A DNA stretch of 16,353 nt from Pseudomonadota bacterium. GTDB taxonomy: Bacteria; Pseudomonadota; Alphaproteobacteria; Rhizobiales; Kaistiaceae. The position numbers and the translations under genes were made by a program. How positions within the stretch are numbered: the stretch's first letter is position 1; every line of letters starts with the position of its first letter. Positions 1-6,020 of this stretch are shown piece after piece. The stretch spans positions 1 through 16,353 of the forward strand of contig JAEZEN010000018.1 in assembly GCA_023433185.1 (NCBI GenBank). The letters are read 5' to 3'. The notes under the pieces were generated by a model. That model did not search any database, had not been told where the DNA came from, and worked only from the letters and a program-made list of their open reading frames with translations.

Positions 1-192
1 GATCTTGATCAGCGTGCTCTTGCCCGAGCCGTTCTCGCCGGCGAGGCAGTGCACCTCCCCCGGCAGCACCTCGAACGAGACATCCTGGAGCGCACGCACG
101 CCGCCGAACGCCTTCGAGACATGGTCGAAACGGATCGCGTGCCCCGGGGCATCCCCGGTCTCCGCCGCAAGCGCCTGCGCTCCGCTCACCAC
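1..192 (-). CDS. Sugar ABC transporter ATP-binding protein, N-terminal part (cut by window edge)
   Basis: This is the first 64 codons of an ABC ATPase; the rest lies beyond the left edge. After a short leader, the reading shows the usual opening of a sugar-import ATPase: a beta strand ([16 protein letters not shown]), a segment around [19 protein letters not shown], and the Walker A motif GENGSGKST that binds ATP phosphates. The '[16 protein letters not shown]' form is typical of the RbsA/MglA/LsrA class, which carries two fused nucleotide-binding domains, but the second half cannot be seen. The start is one of two adjacent GTG codons (192 or 189); a G-rich stretch about 5 nt before the second could be its ribosome site. 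It begins 22 bp after the SIS gene on the same strand, so it should belong to the binding-protein operon and energise uptake of that protein's ligand. Confidence 0.88.
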   Translation of the reverse strand, partial: MVSGAQALAAETGDAPGHAIRFDHVSKAFGGVRALQDVSFEVLPGEVHCLAGENGSGKSTLIKI

Positions 193-214
193 GTCCCCCG
201 CCGGTCCCGCCTGG

Positions 215-766
215 CTATTCGAGGTTGGTGTGGTTGGCGCGCATGACCGCCGGGTCGACGTGAACCTGTTCCCGAAGCTTCAGGATCATGACCTCGAAGA
301 GCACGAAGAGGGCGCCCTCGTAGAGCGAGCCCATCGGCAGGATCGAGGTCTTCGCACCCTGGTCGTCGGCCATCGTCTGGGCCGGGACGGTGAGCACGAA
401 ATCGGCAAAGGCCGCGGCCCGGCCCCTTGGCTGCGCGGTGATCAGGAGAACCTTCGCGCCCGCCTTTTTCGCCACATCGAGGAGCGCCAGCGCCGTCGAG
501 ATCTCGCCCGGCCCGCAGGTGACGACGAACAGGTCGCCCGGGCCGATCGCCGGCGTCGTCATGTCGCCCTCCACGGCGACGGAGCGGCCGAGATGGAAGA
601 GCCGCATGGCGAAGCCCATGATCTGGAGGCGCTCGCGGCCGCCGCCGAAGACGACGACGGTGCGCGCCTCGGCGATCATCGCGACCGCCTGGTCGACCGC
701 GCCGTCGTCGATGCGGTCGAAGACTTCGCCGAGCTCGGCAAGGGCACCCTGGTAGAGATTGGTCAT
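215..766 (-). CDS. SIS-domain protein, 6-phospho-3-hexuloisomerase-like
   Basis: This 183-residue sugar isomerase-type protein matches the length and pattern of 6-phospho-3-hexuloisomerase (HxlB/PHI): FAMRLFHLG (52-60), [12 protein letters not shown] (71-82), [15 protein letters not shown] (99-113), and the C-terminal PMGSLYE (144-150) and NHTNLE. E150 corresponds to the conserved glutamate of the PMGSLxE motif. The two sugar-phosphate loops differ from the family: GRSGL is GRERL (43-47), and SGSGET is replaced around TCGPGEIST (83-91). The reaction therefore need not be hexulose-6-phosphate isomerisation. ATG 766 is preferred over an upstream ATG at 811 because AGGAG lies 9 nt before it and the protein then starts where the family does. 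It sits between the binding-protein and ATPase genes of a sugar importer, suggesting it acts on the imported sugar after phosphorylation. Family is sure; substrate is unknown. Confidence 0.88.
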   Translation of the reverse strand: MTNLYQGALAELGEVFDRIDDGAVDQAVAMIAEARTVVVFGGGRERLQIMGFAMRLFHLGRSVAVEGDMTTPAIGPGDLFVVTCGPGEISTALALLDVAKKAGAKVLLITAQPRGRAAAFADFVLTVPAQTMADDQGAKTSILPMGSLYEGALFVLFEVMILKLREQVHVDPAVMRANHTNLE

Positions 767-799
767 CGGCAAGGACTCCTGATCCGAAATGGGCCGAAT

Positions 800-821
800 C
801 CCCGCCGGCATCCGGCCGGGG
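800..821 (-). repeat. Imperfect GC hairpin between binding-protein and SIS genes
   Basis: CCCCGCCGG and CCGGCCGGGG can pair across a CAT loop with one bulged base. It lies just below the perfect hairpin at 835-864 in the same gap. No T-run follows on the transcribed strand, so it is not a classical terminator. Together the two could slow 3' exonucleases or partly terminate transcription after the binding-protein gene. Confidence 0.4.
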
Positions 822-834
822 GCGGCTCGTGGGA

Positions 835-864
835 CCGGCGGGCCGCCGATCGACGGCCCGCCGG
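835..864 (-). terminator. Perfect 11-bp stem-loop after the binding-protein gene
   Basis: CCGGCGGGCCG (835-845) and CGGCCCGCCGG (854-864) are exact reverse complements around an 8-nt loop. The structure lies 17 bp past the binding-protein stop codon. It has no U-tract, so full termination is unlikely. The better reading is an intercistronic mRNA stabiliser or attenuator, which would keep the binding protein more abundant than the downstream SIS and ATPase products, as is known for other binding-protein-dependent operons. That function is inferred from position. Confidence 0.6.
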
Positions 865-880
865 CTGGCGAACCACCAGA

Positions 881-1867
881 CTAGAGGCCCAGATCGGCCA
901 GTTCGTCCACCGTCTCCTTGTTGATCGGGATCAGGGCATCGACGATGATGTTGGTGCCGTCCGGGCTCACCGGCCCGAGGCCCTCGATGACCGTGCCTTC
1001 GGCGATGGCGTCACCCGCGACGAGCATGTTGCCGATGCGCACGAAGACCCGGCCAGCCTCCATCGGGTTCCACATGAAGCCGCCGCTGATCGCGCCTTCC
1101 TTGACGAGCTGGCGACCCTGGCCCGGCGAGAAGGGACCGAAGACGGCGATCTCGCCGACTTTGCGGGTCTCCTCGAGGGCGCGACCGATGCCGATCGGGC
1201 CCTGGCTGCCGAAGGCGAGGAAGCCCTTGAGGTCGGGATTTGCGGCGATCAGGTCGAGCGCGGTCTTGCGGCTGTCGTCGACGCTCTCGGCGACGCCGTA
1301 GCGATCGCCGACCACCGTCATGTCGGGGTACTTCTCGCCGAGATAGGCGATGGCATAGTCGGCCCATTCGTTGTGCAGCGGGACCGTCAACGAACCGACA
1401 TAGACCGCATACTGGCCCGAGCCGCCCATCGCCTGGGCGAGCATCTCGGCATGCGCCTCGCCGAAGCCCTTCGACGACGCCATCTCGAAGTTCCAGTCGA
1501 CGTTCTTCTGGGCCGGCGACTCGTGGGTGACGACCTTGATGCCGGCGGCACGCGCCTTCTCGAGCACCGGCTCGATGGCATTGGCGTCGTTGGGGACGAC
1601 GCCGATCACGTCCACGCCCTTGGCGATGAGGTCCTCGATGGCGCGGACCTGGAGCGCCGGGTCGGCGCTCGTCGGGCCGATCATCTCGGCGTCGATGCCG
1701 AGGGCGGCGCCCTGTTCCTTGATGCCGACCTCCATGGCATTGAACCACGGGATGCCGCCGATCTTGACGACGACGCCCATGGTCGGCGTGTCCTGGGCGA
1801 AAGCGCCCGGGACGGCGGCGAAGGCAATGGCCGCCCCGAGCAGGGGCGCAGCAAGACGCTTCAACAT
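881..1867 (-). CDS. Periplasmic sugar-binding protein of an ABC importer (LsrB/RhaS-like)
   Basis: This 328-residue exported solute-binding protein (periplasmic binding protein family 1/4) begins with a signal peptide: MLKR, a hydrophobic core, and likely cleavage at AFA|QD near residue 24. The mature protein has the alternating alpha/beta pattern of the fold: a first strand around MGVVVKIGGIPWFNAM, then IDAEMIGPTSADPALQV, DVIGVVPNDANAI and GIKVVTHES. The 'GPTSADPALQVRAIEDLI' stretch and overall layout resemble LsrB (autoinducer-2) and RhaS (rhamnose) proteins more than ribose-binding RbsB. ATG 1867 is fixed by GGGAGGAC at 1873-1880, 6 nt upstream. It is the first gene of a leftward operon with the SIS and ATPase genes; permease genes must lie beyond the left edge. 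It is transcribed from the divergent region it shares with the LacI gene. The ligand cannot be told from sequence. Confidence 0.92.
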   Translation of the reverse strand: MLKRLAAPLLGAAIAFAAVPGAFAQDTPTMGVVVKIGGIPWFNAMEVGIKEQGAALGIDAEMIGPTSADPALQVRAIEDLIAKGVDVIGVVPNDANAIEPVLEKARAAGIKVVTHESPAQKNVDWNFEMASSKGFGEAHAEMLAQAMGGSGQYAVYVGSLTVPLHNEWADYAIAYLGEKYPDMTVVGDRYGVAESVDDSRKTALDLIAANPDLKGFLAFGSQGPIGIGRALEETRKVGEIAVFGPFSPGQGRQLVKEGAISGGFMWNPMEAGRVFVRIGNMLVAGDAIAEGTVIEGLGPVSPDGTNIIVDALIPINKETVDELADLGL

Positions 1868-1923
1868 TGCAGGTCCTCCCATATGCGCCCCTGTGGGCGC
1901 CGATTTTTTCTCCGCGGAGACTT

Positions 1924-1939
1924 GCACATTCGATTGTGC
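1924..1939. promoter_or_regulatory. LacI-type operator O1 (palindrome)
   Basis: GCACATTCGATTGTGC is a 16-bp near-perfect palindrome: 14 of 16 positions obey dyad symmetry and the centre is TCGA. A central CG with flanking inverted half-sites is typical of LacI-family operators. It lies about 57 bp before the binding-protein start, inside the probable mRNA leader, and next to the LacI gene. Confidence 0.65.
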
Positions 1940-2023
1940 TCGTCCTCGCGACAACGATCGCGCCCGGCTCTCCCGCAATTCCTCCCGGCGGGTTCCAACG
2001 CCTGGAGCGGGCTGGACTGGCAT

Positions 2024-2039
2024 GCACAATCGATGTAGC
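2024..2039. promoter_or_regulatory. LacI-type operator O2 at the likely transcription start
   Basis: GCACAATCGATGTAGC shares its first ten bases with the reverse complement of O1 (GCACAATCGA...) and keeps the terminal GC. It is therefore one good half-site with a weaker partner. It lies immediately downstream of the predicted -10 box of the leftward promoter, spanning the expected start site, which is the usual place for a repressor. It begins exactly 100 bp from O1. Confidence 0.55.
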
Positions 2040-2040
2040 A

Positions 2041-2068
2041 ATTTCATCGCAATTTCGTTGCGTGTCAA
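2041..2068 (-). promoter_or_regulatory. Promoter of the ABC/SIS operon
   Basis: On the minus strand there is a perfect sigma-70 -35 hexamer TTGACA (2068-2063), a 16-bp spacer, and TGAAAT (2046-2041) as the -10 with four of six consensus bases. Such a strong -35 stands out in this G+C-rich DNA. The expected start near 2034 gives a leader of about 165 nt before the binding-protein ATG. Confidence 0.6.
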
Positions 2069-2083
2069 GCAATGCGAAATGCG
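2048..2083. repeat. Long imperfect dyad over the -35 box
   Basis: CGCAATTTCG plus TTGC (2048-2061) is mirrored by GCAA plus CGAAATGCG (2069-2083) around GTGTCAA, with small bulges. The inner CGCAA/TTGCG pair (2048-2052 and 2058-2062) is also a perfect inverted repeat. The dyad covers the -35 hexamer of the leftward promoter and lies 30-65 bp before the LacI start, so it may be a further regulator site or an autoregulatory site. Confidence 0.35.
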
Positions 2084-2112
2084 TCCCTGCCGACGGAGAC
2101 GACCGCGGAGAC

Positions 2113-3183
2113 ATGAAGAAGACGCGCGCCACGGCCGGCAAGACGACGATCTACGACATCGCCCGCACGACGGGGGCATCACCCTCGACCGTGAGCGCCG
2201 CCCTGAGCGGAACCTGGCGCAGCCGCCGGATCAAGGAGAGCACCGCGCTCGAGATCCAGCGGCTCGCCGAGGAGCAGGGCTACACGATCAACATGCAGGC
2301 GCGCGGCCTCCGCAAGGCCCGCTCGGGCCTCATGGGGATGGTGTTGCCCGCCCACTTCAGCCGCTACTTCTCCGCGATGTCGCAGATCTTCGAGGCCCAT
2401 GTCCGCACCCGCGGCCTGTGCCCGGTGGTGGTGAGCACGCTCCGCGACCCGGACGAGGAGCGGCGGACCGTCGAGACGCTCATCTCCTACGCCATCGACT
2501 CGCTCTTCATCGTCGGCGCCACCGACCCAGACGCGCTCTCCGACATGTGCGCCGCGGTCAATCTCAAGCACGTCAATGTCGACCTGCCGGGAACCCGGGC
2601 ACCGTCGGTGATCTCGAACAACTACAGCGGCGCCCGCCGGCTGACCCAGGAGATCCTCCGCTCGATGCCGCCCTCCGACGATCCGGCGCGCGGCAAGGCC
2701 TACTTCATCGGCGGTGCCCCGGACTTCGCCACCGCCGAGCGCATCCGCGCCTTCCGCGACGTGGTGGCGGAGGAGCGCGGCGAGACGTCCGACGCGCTGA
2801 TCATCGCGCAGGACTACGACCCGGACGCCTCCGCCGCCGACCTTCAGGCCTTGTGCGAACGGATCGGCGGTCTGCCGTCGGGGCTCTTCATCAACTCGGC
2901 CTTCGTCTTCGAGGGCGTGCTCAAGTACTTCGCCACGCTGCCGCCGGAGGCGCTGAATGGCATCGTCATCGGCTGCTACGACTACGATCCCCTCGCCTCC
3001 TTCCTCCACTTCCCCGTGATCATGGTGCGCCAGAACGTCGACCAGCTCATCGCCGAGGCCTTCCGGATCATCGAGAGCGACGTGACCGGCGCCCCGTGCC
3101 TCCAGATCGAGCCCGAACTGATCCGGCCGCGAACACTCTCCACCAGCCCCTATGAGACCTTCCATCACCGGATCGCGCGGTGA
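2113..3183 (+). CDS. LacI-family transcriptional repressor
   Basis: This 356-residue regulator has an N-terminal LacI helix-turn-helix (TIYDIARTTGASPSTVSAAL, residues 12-31), followed by the recognition/hinge region with the usual ERQ-like helix (ALEIQRLAEEQGYTIN) and a periplasmic-binding-protein-like effector domain to the C-terminus. Length fits the family (about 340). ATG 2113 is chosen because it gives the normal spacing to the HTH; its ribosome site is poor (GGAG only 2 nt before), and an in-frame GTG at 2062 is possible but would extend into the promoter. It is divergent from the ABC/SIS operon and 79 bp upstream of dhaK on its own strand, so it should control the sugar locus, most likely repressing through the GCACA...TGTGC sites. 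The inducer is probably the imported sugar or a phosphorylated intermediate, but this is not visible. Confidence 0.9.
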   Translation: MKKTRATAGKTTIYDIARTTGASPSTVSAALSGTWRSRRIKESTALEIQRLAEEQGYTINMQARGLRKARSGLMGMVLPAHFSRYFSAMSQIFEAHVRTRGLCPVVVSTLRDPDEERRTVETLISYAIDSLFIVGATDPDALSDMCAAVNLKHVNVDLPGTRAPSVISNNYSGARRLTQEILRSMPPSDDPARGKAYFIGGAPDFATAERIRAFRDVVAEERGETSDALIIAQDYDPDASAADLQALCERIGGLPSGLFINSAFVFEGVLKYFATLPPEALNGIVIGCYDYDPLASFLHFPVIMVRQNVDQLIAEAFRIIESDVTGAPCLQIEPELIRPRTLSTSPYETFHHRIAR

Positions 3184-3262
3184 GAACCGGCACGTGCCCC
3201 GTCGTCCGGTTTCGCGATCCGGCGTCCTGCGCTAGAGACGAACAGAGGGAGGAACGATCACC

Positions 3263-4261
3263 ATGAAGAAGATTCTCAACGACCCGGCATCCTATGTCGA
3301 CGAGATGCTCGAGGGCCTCGTCGCCGCCCACCCGGATGTCTATGCCCGCCCGCATCCCCGCGTCATCGCCCGGGCCGGCGGTGCGACGGCCGGCAAGGTC
3401 GGCATCGTCACCGGCGGCGGCTCGGGCCACCTGCCGGTCTTCACCGGCTATGTCGGCAGGGGGCTGCTCGACGCCTGTGCCATCGGCAATGTCTTCGCCT
3501 CGCCCTCGGCCGAGCAGATGGCGGATTCGATGCGGGCGGCCAATGGCGGTGCCGGTATCCTCCGCCTCTACGGAAACTACGGCGGCGACGTGATGAACTT
3601 CGACATGGCCGGCGAGACCGTCGACCTCGAGGACGACATCCGCTCGACGACGGTGCTGCTCGCCGACGATGTCGCCTCGGCGCCGCCGGCCGAGGCGGCG
3701 AAGCGCCGCGGCGTCGCCGGCATGGTCTATGCGTTCAAGATCGCCGGTGCGAAGGCCGAGCAGATGGCCGACCTCGACGTGGTGACCGCGATCGCCCAGA
3801 AGGCCGCCGACGCCTGCCGCTCGATCGGCATGGCGCTGACCCCCTGCACCGTGCCGCAGGCCGGCAAGCCCACCTTCCAGATCGGCGAGGACGAGATGGA
3901 GATGGGTATGGGCATCCACGGCGAGCCCGGCATCTGGCGCGACAAGCTCCGCCCGGCCGACGCCATCACCGACGAGATGATCGACCGCCTGCTCGAGGAC
4001 ATGCCGATCGGTCGCGGCGAGAGCGCCTCGATCCTCGTCAACTCGCTCGGCGCCACCCCGCCGGAAGAGCTCTACATCATGTTCCGCCGCGCCCGGGCGC
4101 GGCTCGCCGATGCCGGCATCGACCTCGTCATGCCGCTCGTCGGCCGCTACGCCACATCGATGGAGATGACCGGCGCCACGATCACGCTCTGCCGGCTGGA
4201 CGACGAACTGACCGGGCTCCTCAGGGCGCCGTGCCACTGCGCCTTCTGGTCCGTGGGCTGA
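3263..4261 (+). CDS. dhaK: Dihydroxyacetone kinase-type subunit DhaK (ketose kinase, substrate-binding subunit)
   Basis: This 332-residue DhaK-domain protein keeps the residues used for ketose binding and transfer in E. coli DhaK: H56 in GGGSGH (51-56), D109 in YGGDVMNF, and H219 in GMGIHGEPG, the histidine that forms the covalent hemiaminal with the substrate carbonyl. It differs at the residue after H56: GHEP is GHLP (L57), followed by VFTGYVG. As I recall, this version occurs in kinases encoded beside sugar ABC transporters, including the erythrulose kinase group, so a C4 or C5 ketose is as likely a substrate as dihydroxyacetone. AGGGAGGAA (3246-3254) lies 8 nt before the ATG. DhaL follows at once. 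At 332 residues it is slightly shorter than E. coli DhaK (about 356). Family is sure; substrate is inferred. Confidence 0.92.
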   Translation: MKKILNDPASYVDEMLEGLVAAHPDVYARPHPRVIARAGGATAGKVGIVTGGGSGHLPVFTGYVGRGLLDACAIGNVFASPSAEQMADSMRAANGGAGILRLYGNYGGDVMNFDMAGETVDLEDDIRSTTVLLADDVASAPPAEAAKRRGVAGMVYAFKIAGAKAEQMADLDVVTAIAQKAADACRSIGMALTPCTVPQAGKPTFQIGEDEMEMGMGIHGEPGIWRDKLRPADAITDEMIDRLLEDMPIGRGESASILVNSLGATPPEELYIMFRRARARLADAGIDLVMPLVGRYATSMEMTGATITLCRLDDELTGLLRAPCHCAFWSVG

Positions 4262-4270
4262 GGGATGGCC

Positions 4271-4873
4271 ATGGGCTTCACGACCCGGGACCTCCGGACG
4301 GCCGCAGCCCGTCTCGCCGCCGCGGCAGAGGCGGCGGAGGACGAACTCAACGGGCTCGACGGCCAGCTCGGCGACGGCGATCTCGGCATCACCGTCGCCA
4401 CAGGCTGGAAGGCGGTCGCCGCCGAGACGCTGCCCGACGACGTCGGCATGGCCTTCCTCGCGGCATCCAAGGCGTTCCAGCGCGTCTCCTCGTCGTCCTA
4501 CGGCACGCTCACCGCCACCGCGCTGATGGCCGCGGCGAAGAAGACCAGGGGCCGGACCGAGGTGCCCTGGTCCGAGGTGCCGGGGCTGGTCGCGGCGGCG
4601 CGCGATGCGATGATGGAGCGCGGCAAGGGGGCGCTCGGCGACAAGAGCGTGCTCGACATCGCCGACGCCGTGGCGAGGGCGACCGAAGGCATCGACGACC
4701 CCGCCGCCCTCCGCGCCGCGGCGTCTTCCGCGGCCGACGGGGCGCTCGACGACTTCCGCGGCAGGCCCAACCGCCTCGGCCGCGCCCGCATGTTCGGCGA
4801 CAGGACCATCGGCATGGACGACCCCGGGATGCGGGCGTTCCAGAGGCTGGTCGCGGGGCTCGCGGGGACTTGA
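4271..4873 (+). CDS. dhaL: Dihydroxyacetone kinase-type subunit DhaL (nucleotide-binding subunit)
   Basis: This protein of about 200 residues has the DhaL fold signature. DGQLGDGDLG near the N-terminus carries three aspartates equivalent to the Mg-binding residues of DhaL, SSSYGTL forms the nucleotide loop, and GDKSVLDI and the C-terminal GRARMFGDRTIGMDDPG are conserved. It supplies the nucleotide phosphate for DhaK's substrate. ATG 4271 is preferred because TGAGGG (4259-4264) lies 6 nt before it, whereas the in-frame ATG at 4265 is only 1 nt from that site. The gap to dhaK is under 10 bp, so the two are one transcript. In PTS-linked systems DhaL is recharged by DhaM, and none is encoded here, so direct use of ATP is likely. 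The coding region ends 52 bp before the AraC gene. Confidence 0.9.
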   Translation: MGFTTRDLRTAAARLAAAAEAAEDELNGLDGQLGDGDLGITVATGWKAVAAETLPDDVGMAFLAASKAFQRVSSSSYGTLTATALMAAAKKTRGRTEVPWSEVPGLVAAARDAMMERGKGALGDKSVLDIADAVARATEGIDDPAALRAAASSAADGALDDFRGRPNRLGRARMFGDRTIGMDDPGMRAFQRLVAGLAGT

Positions 4874-4925
4874 CCGGCGCGGCCGCCCGAGCGAGCGTGC
4901 TGCACCGGGAAAGGCCCCGCCCACC

Positions 4926-5882
4926 ATGACCATCGTCGCGCTACGCACCGCCGACTTCGATCGCCGCCACCGCGTCGCCGAGTTCCAGGCGGCGGCGGCC
5001 AACATCTGCAGGCTCGACATCGTTCCCGAGCCGGGCAGCGAGTATCGCTCGGAGACCGTGATCGCCCTCCTGCCGGGCGCGGTAATCGCAAACACCACGC
5101 ACTCGACATGCCGCACGACGCGGGATCACCGCCTCGCCGCCGAGACGGGCGACAACCTGCTCATCCACATCCCGCGCAGCGGCGCCTTCCGCATGAAGCA
5201 GTCCGGCGGCGAGGAAGTGATCTGCAAGCCCGGCGATGTCTATGTCGACCCGACCGAGGTGCCGGGCATCGCCACCTTCGCCCCCGGCCTGACCAACGCG
5301 CTCTATGTCTCCATCCCGCGAACCCTGCTCGCCGGGCGGGCCGTCCCGACCGACGGGATGCTGCGCCGGCGGATGGCGCTGACGCCGCAATGGCGGCTGT
5401 TCCGCGACTACGCGCTCAACCTCCACCGCGAGATGCCGCATCTCTGGCCGGAGCATCACGAGCGCCATGCCGCCCATGTCCAGGAGCTCGCCCTCCTCGC
5501 GCTGTCGGCGGATGGGTCCCGCGCCCGGCAGGAGGGCCGGGGACTGCGACACGCGCGCCTCACCGCGATGATGCGCGACATCGACCGCAACCTGACGACC
5601 ACACGCCTGAGCATCGGCTGGATCGCGGCGCGCCACGGCATCTCGGAGCGCTACGTGCGCGCCCTCTTCGCCGATGCCGGGACGACTTTCGGCGACCATG
5701 TCGCCACCCGCCGGCTGGCCCTCGCCCGCCGCCTGCTCGGCGACCCCGCCCATGCCGCGCGCTCGATCAGCGAAGTCGCCCTCGCCGCGGGGTTCGGCGA
5801 CATCTCGTGGTTCAACGCCCGCTTCAAGCGCGCCTACGGCATGACCCCGCGGGCAGCGCGGGCGACCCCGGACACCACCTGA
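4926..5882 (+). CDS. AraC-family transcriptional regulator
   Basis: This 318-residue regulator carries an N-terminal sensor resembling the AraC-binding-like domain found in many alphaproteobacterial regulators (GDNLLIHIPRSGAF, EEVICKPGDVYVDP, about residues 40-190). The C-terminal double helix-turn-helix runs from about 215 to 312: LSIGWIAARHGISERYVRALF is the first, and SISEVALAAGFGDISWFNARFKRAYGMTPRAAR matches the AraC signature. GGGAAAGG sits about 11 nt before the ATG. It follows dhaL by 52 bp on the same strand but need not control the sugar genes. A pair of 12-bp direct repeats in front of the next gene looks like its binding site, pointing to the vWA gene as target. The effector is unknown. 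Confidence 0.92.
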   Translation: MTIVALRTADFDRRHRVAEFQAAAANICRLDIVPEPGSEYRSETVIALLPGAVIANTTHSTCRTTRDHRLAAETGDNLLIHIPRSGAFRMKQSGGEEVICKPGDVYVDPTEVPGIATFAPGLTNALYVSIPRTLLAGRAVPTDGMLRRRMALTPQWRLFRDYALNLHREMPHLWPEHHERHAAHVQELALLALSADGSRARQEGRGLRHARLTAMMRDIDRNLTTTRLSIGWIAARHGISERYVRALFADAGTTFGDHVATRRLALARRLLGDPAHAARSISEVALAAGFGDISWFNARFKRAYGMTPRAARATPDTT

Positions 5883-5888
5883 CCGCAC

Positions 5889-5920
5889 GCCGGATTCCCC
5901 CGTCGAGTGCCGGATTCCCC
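5889..5920 (+). promoter_or_regulatory. Tandem direct repeats, probable AraC-type activator site
   Basis: GCCGGATTCCCC occurs twice, at 5889-5900 and 5909-5920, identical and exactly 20 bp apart, so both lie on about the same face of the helix. AraC-family activators bind direct repeats with about 20-21 bp spacing, often against the -35 region. The proximal copy ends where the -35 of the element at 5944-5949 would begin. It lies just after the AraC gene and about 100 bp before the vWA start codon. Confidence 0.6.
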
Positions 5921-5943
5921 AAGATCGCGGCGCCGGCCGCCGC

Positions 5944-5949
5944 TAGTCT
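5944..5949 (+). promoter_or_regulatory. Possible -10 element of the vWA gene
   Basis: TAGTCT lies 24 bp past the proximal direct repeat. A normal spacer puts the -35 position at about 5921-5926, where there is no good hexamer. A missing -35 next to an activator site is typical of activator-dependent promoters. The match is weak on its own. Confidence 0.3.
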
Positions 5950-6020
5950 CGCCGGACTCTGACGGTCGCCGCCTGTCCGCGCCGGCCGCTCGTCCTGCCA
6001 GCACCGAGGACCCCCAACCG

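Noticed and set aside
1900..1908. Run of T (gattttttc) before the binding-protein gene as a terminator
   Set aside because: No stable stem sits directly ahead of it on the plus strand in the right place, and it lies within the leader of the ABC operon.
5..2038. Long open frame on the plus strand opposite the SIS and binding-protein genes
   Set aside because: Its product is an Arg/Asp-rich string with no family pattern; it is the mirror of genuine leftward genes in G+C-rich DNA.
3189..3198. GGCACGTGCC palindrome between lacI and dhaK as a further operator
   Set aside because: It lacks the GCACA-TCGA-TGTGC form of the other sites, and a 10-bp palindrome is expected by chance in G+C-rich DNA.
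3068..5116. Long minus-strand open frame across DhaK and DhaL
   Set aside because: No recognisable domain and repetitive composition; DhaK and DhaL on the plus strand explain the DNA.
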